Translations under genes and position numbers: made by a program
NCBI RefSeq assembly: GCF_000687935.1
Contig: NZ_JHZZ01000001.1
Location: forward strand, 124,001-188,000
Direction of reading: 5' to 3'
DNA: 64,000 nucleotides
DNA from: Polaribacter sp. Hel_I_88
GTDB lineage: Bacteria > Bacteroidota > Bacteroidia > Flavobacteriales > Flavobacteriaceae
The notes under the pieces: generated by a model
The model's database searches: none
Told to the model about the DNA's origin: nothing
The model's input: only the letters and a program-made list of their open reading frames with translations
Part shown: positions 26,184 to 34,700 of the stretch, in pieces
Layout: each line of letters opens with the position of its first letter
Position numbering within the stretch: the first letter of the stretch is position 1

Positions 26184-28128
26184 AATTTCTTCTCGCTTCC
26201 AAATCTATATTCATTTGATTTACTCTTACATCTACTTTTCTTTTAAAATCGGTATCTGCAATTGTAGCCACATTGTCTAAATAACGTACAACTTCTTGTC
26301 TTCTAATTTCAGAAAAATCTAACCCTTTCATGTTGCTTTTCATCAATTCTTGCAACATATTAAACTTGGTTTTGTAATCTTTCTTAAAATAGATTTCAGG
26401 ATTCTCAAACCAATCTTGTTCTAAATCAAAATCTGTTAATCGCAAAGAAATTGCAGATTGAATGTTTCTAACATCTCTTGATGAAAAGAATGGAAATATT
26501 TTCTGAATTTCTTTATATAAAATCGCAAAGAATAAATGTTCGTTTGATCTATGATTTCTTTCCGCTTTTTCATAAGCTTGCAAAACTCTTTCTTCATTTG
26601 GTTTTTCAACTAAATTTAGAATTTCTCCCATACTTTTTGTAACTCCTTGATCTTTCAAATACTGATAATTTGAAGGGTTTTGCATGTTTACAAAATCTGG
26701 AATTGTTTTTTCGAATTTCTTCCACCAAATATAATCTTGATCTAAAAAATCGTGTTCAGTTCTTGCTCCATCAATCTTAAAACGACCTTGAATTCTAGAA
26801 ATCACAGCTTTGTCTAACATTTCTGGTAAGTTGGTGAATAAACCTACCGAAGAATTTCCATAATTTACAGCATAAGCACCTTCTGTATATCGTAAGAAAA
26901 CACCAATAACTTCTTTAACTCCCGCAGAAACGCCTTGTGCAGTTCTTTCTTGTAAATTATTTTCTGCATCATCAATGGGTGCAAAAATAATTTTCGTTGG
27001 GTCTTGCAACGGTTTCATCCATTCCACCATTTTTTCTGCAGATCCTCCTTGAAAAGTTGAAATCAATGTATCTGGCATTGGATGAAATAAAAATGGAATA
27101 TTTAAATGATCACAATGTTTTTTTAAACGAGTTGCAATGGCTGCAATTAACATACTTTTTCCTGTTCCTGGAATACCATATCCCATAAAAACAGGCATAA
27201 AACCTCCTAATTCTTGAAACGGATTTTTCTGAGCTTCAAAATCGTAACTCAACATTCTTTCTGTTAATCTACGTGCAAAATGCTTGGCATCTTTGTTACC
27301 AACAATTTGCTCAAACTGAATTTTATTGAATTCAACACTTTTGGCTGTTCCTTGAAAAACGTTCTCCCAACCAGCAACTGCAAAGTCTGAATTTTCTAAT
27401 TTGTAGGTTCTATCAACAATCGTTTCTGTGTATTCTAAGCTGCTTTTACGTAACTGAATTTCATCTATTAAAGCTTCAAAATAAACGACTGTAAAATCGA
27501 CAACATCTTTGTCGATTTTTATAATTTCTGGATGACCTAAATATTTGTCAAAATAAAATAAAGCACACGCAATTCCTTTTAAAGGTGATAAAAATGACAC
27601 TTCTGGAATCCCTGCAAACTTTTGTTTCATCACAGACAAATCATCACTTGCAAAAGGTTTTAAATCGTGTAATATTTTATAGGAAGTTGCAAATAATTGA
27701 AACGCAGTTGCAGTTTGTAACTTGCTTTCAAATTCTCTTTTTTGAGATGAATTTAAGGCTGATTTTCTTTCATTTAAACTTGATAAACCTGAAGCATCAT
27801 AATAAGAATCTTTGATCCAAATTCCTAAAGTTAAGCCTTCTTGAACTGCAAACAACGTTTGATTTAAATGCACAGGAATTGCAATTGAATCTGGTAATAA
27901 TCGTTTTTTTAAGCCTAAAATAGTTTTAGAAATTGAGGTAATTTCTATACTACTTCCGTTATTTGCTCTTGATAAATACAATAAAATAGAATCGTCTTTT
28001 GCTTCTTTGTCTCTGCTTTTTGCTTTATTACTTTGTTCCCATTGAACAGATTTTAAATAACCTGTTGCTTCATCTCGAAGCATATCAAGTTCGTTTTGTT
28101 TTATAGGAAAAGTTGAGTTGTGATTCAT
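26167..28128 (-). CDS. AAA+ ATPase of unknown role
   Basis: From ATG 28128 it is 653 aa; an upstream Met at 28158 would add ten residues encoded by a dispersed repeat. The first 260 residues are a mostly helical family-specific domain. The AAA+ module has Walker A GIPGTGKS (about 318-325), Walker B IIFAPIDDAEN (about 386), a sensor-1 like GLFTNLPE and an arginine-finger-like VISRIQGRFKIDG. Walker B ends in DD instead of the usual DE, so hydrolysis may be slow or altered. A C-terminal helical domain follows. It is central in the minus-strand block and overlaps the NUDIX gene. It could be a remodelling ATPase for the coiled-coil partner. Confidence 0.8.
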   Translation of the reverse strand: MNHNSTFPIKQNELDMLRDEATGYLKSVQWEQSNKAKSRDKEAKDDSILLYLSRANNGSSIEITSISKTILGLKKRLLPDSIAIPVHLNQTLFAVQEGLTLGIWIKDSYYDASGLSSLNERKSALNSSQKREFESKLQTATAFQLFATSYKILHDLKPFASDDLSVMKQKFAGIPEVSFLSPLKGIACALFYFDKYLGHPEIIKIDKDVVDFTVVYFEALIDEIQLRKSSLEYTETIVDRTYKLENSDFAVAGWENVFQGTAKSVEFNKIQFEQIVGNKDAKHFARRLTERMLSYDFEAQKNPFQELGGFMPVFMGYGIPGTGKSMLIAAIATRLKKHCDHLNIPFLFHPMPDTLISTFQGGSAEKMVEWMKPLQDPTKIIFAPIDDAENNLQERTAQGVSAGVKEVIGVFLRYTEGAYAVNYGNSSVGLFTNLPEMLDKAVISRIQGRFKIDGARTEHDFLDQDYIWWKKFEKTIPDFVNMQNPSNYQYLKDQGVTKSMGEILNLVEKPNEERVLQAYEKAERNHRSNEHLFFAILYKEIQKIFPFFSSRDVRNIQSAISLRLTDFDLEQDWFENPEIYFKKDYKTKFNMLQELMKSNMKGLDFSEIRRQEVVRYLDNVATIADTDFKRKVDVRVNQMNIDLEARRNFENGN

Positions 28129-28150
28129 AGCCCCTTTGTCTTTCAGACAT

Positions 28151-28165
28151 TTCCCCAAAGGGGAA
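28151..28165 (-). repeat. start-proximal hairpin, copy 3
   Basis: TTCCCCAAAGGGGAA, a 6-bp stem with 3-base loop, 22 bp upstream of the ATG at 28128. On the minus strand it continues ATGTCTGAAAGACAAAGGGG, where GTCT/AGAC could add a second small stem. Confidence 0.7.
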
Positions 28166-28253
28166 AATTTAGTTAGTTATTCTGGTTTCCGTTTAAAGTT
28201 TAACAAGTTATTTTATCAACTTTCAAACTTTCTACTTATTTATTTTTTTTCAG

Positions 28254-28280
28254 ACCTCATAGGTTCTAAACCTGTGAGGT
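28254..28280. repeat. ACCTCATAGGTT/AACCTGTGAGGT palindrome
   Basis: A 27-base near-perfect inverted repeat with one G-T mismatch in the stem, located between the AAA+ and 345-aa genes. Same AGGTT/AACCT core as at 25557-25587. Confidence 0.75.
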
Positions 28281-28319
28281 ATTTGTTCTCAAGAATTTTA
28301 TTATTTCAACTAAAACAAT

Positions 28320-29357
28320 TTACCTGATTTCTGACATCAAAATAGGTTCTTTTGCCAATGTATCTAAAGCTCTTGGAACTTGATTGTGTAAAAGTTGAAT
28401 AATTCTATGTGGCGCAAAAAGATATTTTTGTTTTAAAACATCGCTCCATTTTTGCATGGTTTGCTTGTTAAAAAAACTACCTTCTGTAAATGTTTCTCCA
28501 GCAAAAACTTCGTCAACATTCATTGAAACTGCATACGATTCTAAAGGAATTGTTTTGTTGGCAATACCAATTAAAAGCGCATGTGTAATTTCGTTTTCAT
28601 CTTTTGCAAAAACGTTGTGTAAAGGTCCTAAATCGATTCTTTTAAAATGTTTCGGAATTAAATCTGGTAATTTCCTATCGATGTTATAAGCCATTGTATC
28701 TAAAGCCATTTCTCTATCTGCACTTTCTTTTAAAGTTTGATAAATTTTCTCCTTATCATTAATGGCATTTTTTTTATTATAATCAAAATACATAAAACAA
28801 ATAAAAGGCCTGTTATGACTTACATCATAAAAACTCCAGCTTGTAACATAATCGTAATTTGCATCTTTTGGCGCTTCTAAAATTTTGCCTTGCACAAAAC
28901 GATTAAAAATATAATTTTTATCAACAGTTGTATAATAAATAATAGAGGAAGCTTTGAATAAGTCTGACTTTTTAATCGATTCTTTTTTACGTAAAAGTGT
29001 GTCTAAAAATTGTTCTTTTAAAGCATCTGTATCTACTAATTTATCTAAATGTTGTTTTCTCAACTCTAAATCATTATACAAAAAACGGAACTCCAAATAA
29101 TTAGGAAAGCCAGAATCTGTTAAATCTACTTTCATGTTATCTTCCTCATCATACATATACTTAATTCGCATTGCTTCAATGGAATACAATAACAAATCTG
29201 AATATTGTTTAAAGAAAATTAACTCTTGTTGTGTACACAATTTTTCTTGTTGCATGCTCACTATAATTTCCTTCAAAGCAAAATCGACCATTTTATGATA
29301 GAAAATGTATTGCTCTTTCGAGTTTAAAATAGCAGAATCTAAAGGAGTTGTAATCAT
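28320..29357 (-). CDS. unknown 345-aa cytoplasmic protein
   Basis: No family recognised and no signal peptide or membrane helix. The first 140 residues are mostly helical (EQYIFYHKMVDFALKEIIVSMQQEKL), followed by an alpha/beta part (SIIYYTTVDKNYIFNRFVQG and RPFICFMYFDYNKK). Near the C-terminus are ITHALLIGIANKTIPLESYA and a Gly/Phe-rich EVFAGETFTEGSFFNKQTMQ. It lies directly upstream of the AAA+ ATPase gene, separated by 191 bp that hold two repeats, and 2 bp downstream of the MazF toxin gene. It probably belongs to the ATPase system, not to the toxin-antitoxin pair. Confidence 0.6.
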   Translation of the reverse strand: MITTPLDSAILNSKEQYIFYHKMVDFALKEIIVSMQQEKLCTQQELIFFKQYSDLLLYSIEAMRIKYMYDEEDNMKVDLTDSGFPNYLEFRFLYNDLELRKQHLDKLVDTDALKEQFLDTLLRKKESIKKSDLFKASSIIYYTTVDKNYIFNRFVQGKILEAPKDANYDYVTSWSFYDVSHNRPFICFMYFDYNKKNAINDKEKIYQTLKESADREMALDTMAYNIDRKLPDLIPKHFKRIDLGPLHNVFAKDENEITHALLIGIANKTIPLESYAVSMNVDEVFAGETFTEGSFFNKQTMQKWSDVLKQKYLFAPHRIIQLLHNQVPRALDTLAKEPILMSEIR

Positions 29358-29359
29358 AA

Positions 29360-29692
29360 TTAGTACTTCAAAATATCGTTTAATGTTTTTTTGATAATTT
29401 CAACATCCTTTAAAGAAATCTCCCCAATTCTTTGCTCAAACCTTGTTTTAGAAACTGAACGAACGTGAAATGTTAACACTTCAGAAATTTTAGACAAACC
29501 ATTTTTAGCATTTGGTTTTAAAATTAAATTCCCTTTATAATTTTTAATGCTTGTTGTTAACGGACAAACGATTACCACTTGTAAATATTTGTTTACCATA
29601 TTTCCACTAATAATTACAGCAGGTCTTCGTCCATTTTGTTCACTTCCTTTGGTTGGGTTTAAATATAATTCCCAAATTTCACCTTGCTTCAT
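29360..29692 (-). CDS. type II toxin, MazF/PemK family endoribonuclease
   Basis: A 110-aa protein of the MazF/PemK/Kid fold. Motifs: GEIWELYLNPTKGSEQ at the start, NGRRPAVIISG (core beta strand with the conserved Arg), VVIVCPLTTSIK, and SEVLTFHVRSVSK. MazF-like toxins cleave mRNA at short sequence motifs. The gene follows the antitoxin gene with zero spacing (antitoxin stop 29693-29695, toxin ATG 29690-29692), the normal order for this class. It is followed after 2 bp by the 345-aa gene. Confidence 0.9.
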   Translation of the reverse strand: MKQGEIWELYLNPTKGSEQNGRRPAVIISGNMVNKYLQVVIVCPLTTSIKNYKGNLILKPNAKNGLSKISEVLTFHVRSVSKTRFEQRIGEISLKDVEIIKKTLNDILKY

Positions 29693-29938
29693 TTATTTGG
29701 TTTCTGCATTGTTTAATGCAGAAAAATAATCTTGCATGCCTTCTTCTGCAACTAATAAAATATCATCATCTGCTGCTGCTTGTTGGTAAGATTTTATATA
29801 ACTAGCTTTTTCTATTTGCTCTAAGTAAATTTCTAGTGCATTTTCTATCAACCTATTTTTAGGAAGTTTTAATTCTTTTGCTAAAGCCGATAATTTATCT
29901 AATAAATTATCAGGTAAAGAAGATGTGAATGTTGCCAT
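29693..29938 (-). CDS. ribbon-helix-helix (CopG-type) antitoxin
   Basis: An 81-aa protein. The N-terminal RHH domain is visible as FTSSLPDNLLDKLSALAKEL and PKNRLIENALEIYLEQI, and it should bind DNA as a dimer and repress its own promoter. The C-terminal part (QQAAADDDILLVAEEGMQDY) is acidic and probably wraps the MazF partner. The ATG is followed upstream by very AT-rich sequence with possible half-sites (TACAAATATAATATATTTA) that may serve as promoter/operator. Confidence 0.88.
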   Translation of the reverse strand: MATFTSSLPDNLLDKLSALAKELKLPKNRLIENALEIYLEQIEKASYIKSYQQAAADDDILLVAEEGMQDYFSALNNAETK

Positions 29939-30052
29939 AATTAATAATTTTATACAAATATAATATATTTACAATTTATATTTACATTTTATACATATAA
30001 TAATTAAATACTTTATTTACTTCCAAAAAACAATAAACAATTTACTAAGATT

Positions 30053-30190
30053 TGAGTTAAGGATTGAAATGGCATCCTTTTTTCTTAGTTCGAGTGAATT
30101 TGCTTTTTGCAAATTTATATCGAGAACTCAGAAAAAAGATATAATGGAAAGCCTGACCCTATTTTTATTTTCAAAAAATAGGGAAACGCC
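30053..30190 (+). repeat. structured intergenic element, copy B with nested hairpin
   Basis: Order: GTTAAGGATTGAAATGGCATCC, TTTTTTCTT, a nested hairpin AGTTCGAG...CGAGAACT (30087-30128), CAGAAAAAAGATATAATGG, AAAGCCTGACCCTA, then an AT stem and AGGGAAACGCC. The framework GATTGAA / T-tract / A-tract / TGGAAAGC matches copy A (21231-21320). It ends 10 bp from the stop of the coiled-coil gene and may act as its 3' structure. Confidence 0.65.
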
Positions 30191-30199
30191 CTTAAAATA

Positions 30200-31543
30200 T
30201 TAACTTAACATATCATCATTAGAAACATCTTTCTTTGGAGCATCTGGAGTTTTATCATCATCAGCTTTTGGCACATTTGCATCTGCTTTGTAATAATCTT
30301 CAAAAATCTCTTTCATGTCAATTCCATATCTGTCTGCAAAATTCTTTTGAATGTCAGAATCTTTTTCTCTAATTTCCTGTAAAGCCTCTGCATACGTGCT
30401 ATAAACGCCATTCATAACTTTTTCGTGAACAGGAATATTGTCCATCATTTCTTGACGAGCTCTGGCACTTGCAGAATGCATAGAGGCCAAAGTTGCACCT
30501 ATATGTTCATCTGTTTTAACCCCTAAATGTTCTAAAATTGCTGCAAATTCTTGATCTGTTCTTGCTTTTAAAGCCACAACATACCCATCATAATATTTTA
30601 AACGCTCTTCAGTATCTGACTTTAATTTTGCTCTATGAGTTTGTAAGTTAGAACGCAAAGAAGTTAACACTTTGATGGTTAAATTATGCTTGTGCACAAA
30701 ACTATCTTTACTTGCAGCCAAGGTTGTATATGCATTTTTTAAACCTTCTAACTCCTCAACTTTTTGCTCAATTGTGGTTACTTTGCCAATTGCCTCTGAA
30801 TATGCTGTGGATTGTTTGTCTGCAATTTCATCTAATTCTTGGCGAGATTGTTTTAACAACGCATATTGCTCCTCTAACTTTTCTTCTGTTTCTTTTTTCT
30901 TCTCTAAGGCTTTTGTATGATTTTTAGAAGCTTCTACAATTGCCATTTTTAGTTTTTCTTCAACCTCTTTGATTTCTACTTCTCTATTTTTTAAACGATT
31001 TACAGCTGCTTGAGATTTAAAAGACAACTCTGCTAAGAGTGTTTGTACATCTGCACTTTCTATACGTTGTTGAAATAATGCTTTGGCTTTATTATCTGCT
31101 CCTAATCTTATTTTTTCAGCTGCTGCAAATTCTTGTTCTTCTTTTTTGATTTTCGATTTCCTTCCCCACAAATTATTCCACCAAGTATCAGGTTTGTTTT
31201 GCGCGTCTTCCAATTCTATTCTAGCTCTTTCTAATTCTTTTTGAGCATCATCGATTACTTTTTGTTCAGAAGGATTTAATGACGAAAATTTCTCGAACAT
31301 AATACCTACTTCATCTTGATAATCTGTCAAGTCTTTTATGGCGTCTAAAAGTGTAGTTCTATCTTTTTCTGCCATATGAACAACATCATCTAAAGTTGCA
31401 TTTAATATTTTCTGACGTTTTTGCGGGTCTTCTTCTTGAGCCAATTTAGATTTCATAGAATCTACAGCTTTACCCCAATTTACTTCTACTTTTTCAGTTT
31501 TCTCAGCAGAATTTGTTTCTAATAAATCAAAATCATCAGACAT
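30200..31543 (-). CDS. large coiled-coil protein, unknown role
   Basis: A 447-aa acidic cytoplasmic protein dominated by coiled coil (about residues 85-310; e.g. QKELERARIELEDAQNK, LEKKKETEEKLEEQYALLKQ). The N-terminus (MSDDFDLLETNSAEKTEKVEVNWGKAVDSM) and the 40-60 residue segment are well-ordered helices; the last 40 residues are disordered and charged. Automatic annotation of such proteins as microtubule-binding is a coiled-coil effect. It may resemble TelA-type toxic-anion-resistance proteins, but I cannot confirm this. It is the first gene of the minus-strand block with the AAA+ ATPase and is a likely oligomeric substrate or scaffold for it. Confidence 0.65.
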   Translation of the reverse strand: MSDDFDLLETNSAEKTEKVEVNWGKAVDSMKSKLAQEEDPQKRQKILNATLDDVVHMAEKDRTTLLDAIKDLTDYQDEVGIMFEKFSSLNPSEQKVIDDAQKELERARIELEDAQNKPDTWWNNLWGRKSKIKKEEQEFAAAEKIRLGADNKAKALFQQRIESADVQTLLAELSFKSQAAVNRLKNREVEIKEVEEKLKMAIVEASKNHTKALEKKKETEEKLEEQYALLKQSRQELDEIADKQSTAYSEAIGKVTTIEQKVEELEGLKNAYTTLAASKDSFVHKHNLTIKVLTSLRSNLQTHRAKLKSDTEERLKYYDGYVVALKARTDQEFAAILEHLGVKTDEHIGATLASMHSASARARQEMMDNIPVHEKVMNGVYSTYAEALQEIREKDSDIQKNFADRYGIDMKEIFEDYYKADANVPKADDDKTPDAPKKDVSNDDMLS

Positions 31544-31728
31544 ATTTTTTTAGTTTTTTAGGTTGAACAATTTTTAGATAAGCAATTTCGTATTTTTTTT
31601 TTAGTATAAGAAATTTAAATACATATATATGTAGCATAAATTATCTGATTGTTACAGTTTTTTAAAAATCTTTAAACTTTCAGTCTATTTAAGAATGTTA
31701 AAAAAACTAACTTCTTAACCTTTTTAAA

Positions 31729-31736
31729 TATATTTG
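31729..31736 (+). promoter_or_regulatory. -7 promoter element for the T9SS type B protein
   Basis: TATATTTG matches TAnnTTTG, 25 bp before the ATG at 31762. No TTTG at -33. The rest of the 218-bp gap upstream holds nothing recognisable. Confidence 0.45.
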
Positions 31737-31761
31737 ACAGAAATTATTCAAACATTATTAA

Positions 31762-34700
31762 ATGAAGAAATTATTACCGTTTTTATTCCTCTTTTTTGCG
31801 TTTAATTTATTTTCTCAAAAGGAAGCCAACTTTTGGTATTTTGGAGAAAGAGGAGGCTTAGATTTTACTACCAACCCTCCAAACCCTATTTCTGGGGCTT
31901 TAAATACTGATGAAGGTTCAGCTTCTATATCTAACGCGAATGGTGAATTACAGTTTTATACAGATGGTTCAGTTGTTTACAATAGAAATGATGAAGTTAT
32001 GACAAATGGTACAGGATTGTTGGGTGACTCTTCTAGTGCGCAATCTGCTATCATAGTACCAAAACCTTTAAGCGATACTATTTACTATATTTTTACTGTA
32101 GGAAATCAACTAGCAAATGATAATCAAGGAAATGGTGTTGCTTTTTCTGAGGTAGACATGAGCCTTAGTAATGGTTTAGGAGCTGTTATTACTAAAAACA
32201 CTCCATTAGTTTCCTCTCAATTAGCTCGAGAAAAAATTACAGCTGTAAGAGGTAGTGAATGTAATACTTTTTGGGTAATTACCTCTGATAGAAATAGGTT
32301 TTACGCTTACCTCATAGATTCAAATGGTGTTAATAATGGTACTTCAGGAAGTCCAAGAATATCCGCTCATAATAATAATTTAAATAATTTAAGGGGATAT
32401 TTAAAAATATCTCCTAATGGTAAAACCCTTGTAAATGCAAGTGCTAGTTCTGGGTCTTATATATTTGATTTTAATGCTCAAAATGGAGAAATCACCAATG
32501 GAGGAACTTTAAATATTGATGGTGATGGCTATGGAGTAGAATTCTCTAGAAATGGAGAAAAATTATATGTTACCACTGGTACATTTAGTCAGTTTACGAA
32601 TCAAGGAACAAGAAATAATCCTGACTATGCAAGTGTTACACAATTAAGCTTAACATCTAGAGATATTTTTGATATTAATGCAAGTAAAAAACTAATTTAT
32701 GAAACCAATTCAGGCTATAGAGGGGCTTTACAATTAGCAGCAAACGGAAAAATTTATTATGCCAGAAGTCGTGAAAATTTTTTAGGTGTTATTAATTTTC
32801 CTGAAAATGATTTTACAAACACTACAGCTAACGAAATTGGCTTTGAAGAAGAAGGCTTATTTTTAAATAGTAGAATATCTACTGAAGGGCTTCCTCCATT
32901 TATACAATCTTTCTTTTTACCTATAGAAATTAGAGATACTGATACAAACGAAGTTTTAAATGATCAAAATTTACAATATTGTGTTGGTGAAGATAGAGTT
33001 TTACAAACTGAGGCTGTTAATGGAAGTAATATTATTTATAGCTGGACTTTTACAGACAGCACAGACATACCCATAGATATAACACCAAGTACTAACCCAG
33101 AAACGTTAACTTTAACGAATCTACAAGTAAACAATACTGGGGAATATTCCTTAAAAATTGAGCTTACAGATGATTGTAATAACGAAATTATTTACAATGG
33201 AACTTTTAACATAGAGGTTTTTGAAGCTGCTGTAGCTACACAACCTGCAGATATTATTTTTTGTGACACAGATAGAGATGGTTTTAATGCTTTTGATTTA
33301 GAAAATCTTAAAAACAATGAAATTCTAAATGGTTTAAATCCTGATACTTTTGAGGTACTCTATTATACTACTGAAGCAAATGCCTTATCCAATTCTGATG
33401 CTTTGCCTAAAATTTACACAAATCCAACAGCTTTTAGCTCTGAAACAATATATGCCAGAGTCCATAATAAACAAGCTATGGACGCTTGTTTTGAAATCAC
33501 AAATTTTACTTTGGCTGTAACTGATTTACCAGTTCCAACACAACCTGAACCCTATAGAATTTGTGATAATTTAGAAAGTACCTCAGATACTGATGGAGTA
33601 ATAAATACATTTCTTTTAAATACAAAAGATTCTGAAATTTATGGGAATTTAGATAGTTCAAAATACAATCTTACGTATCACACAACTCAAATTGGTGCAG
33701 ATACCAATGATACAACTACCCTAATTGATAAAAATACAAACTATAGTGTCACAAACTCTCAAACCGTTTTTATAAGAATAGAAAATAAAGACAATACAGA
33801 TTGTTACGATGCAGAAACAACTCTAGAACTAATTGTAGATCCTTTACCAGTAATCACCCCAGAAGTAGATTTATTACAATGTGATGATGATTTGGATAGA
33901 ATATCAACTGTAAATTTAACAGAAGCAGAAATTAGTATTTCTGCAAATTCTGCAAACGAAAGATTTGAATATTTTGCTACTGAAGCAGATGCTATTGCTG
34001 GAACTCCTTTAGTTGATGATGAATTGCGTTATCCCGTAAATCAAAATGGAGAAGCTTGGGTAAGAACCATTTCTTCTGAAGATTGTTACCGAATTTCTAA
34101 AATTAATCTAGAAGTGGAAGCTGCTGCAGATGTTGCTTACAACAAAGAATTTGAGGCTGTTTGTGATGATTTTCTGCAAACGGATGGCACAAATGGCCCT
34201 GCAAATGATGATACTGATGGTATTACAAACTTCGATTTTAGTGAAGCAAATGCTGAAATTTTAGCATTCTTCCCTCCTGCTTTACGACCAGATTTAGAAA
34301 TCTCTTTTTATGAAACAAGAGACGATAGAACTGCTGTTGTAAATGCAATTGCTGATATTTCGAATTACAGAAATATCAATTTTCCTTCAGATGTTACAAG
34401 ACAAACTATTTATTTTAAAATCACCAATAAAAACAACAACAATTGTTCTGGAACTGGCGAATTGTATCTAAGAACAAATACAGTTCCTGAAGCTGCAAAT
34501 GTGCCAGACTTAGAGCTTTGTGATGATGCTAATGATGGTGATGGAACCAATGGGATTGTGCAATCTTTTGATTTAGAATCCCAAACTGCTGCTATTTTAA
34601 ATGGTCAAAATCCTGCTGATTTTACGGTAACGTATCACCTTTCTGCTGCAGATGCCAATGCTGGATTTGATGCTCAATCATCTCCTTTTGCAAATACAAC

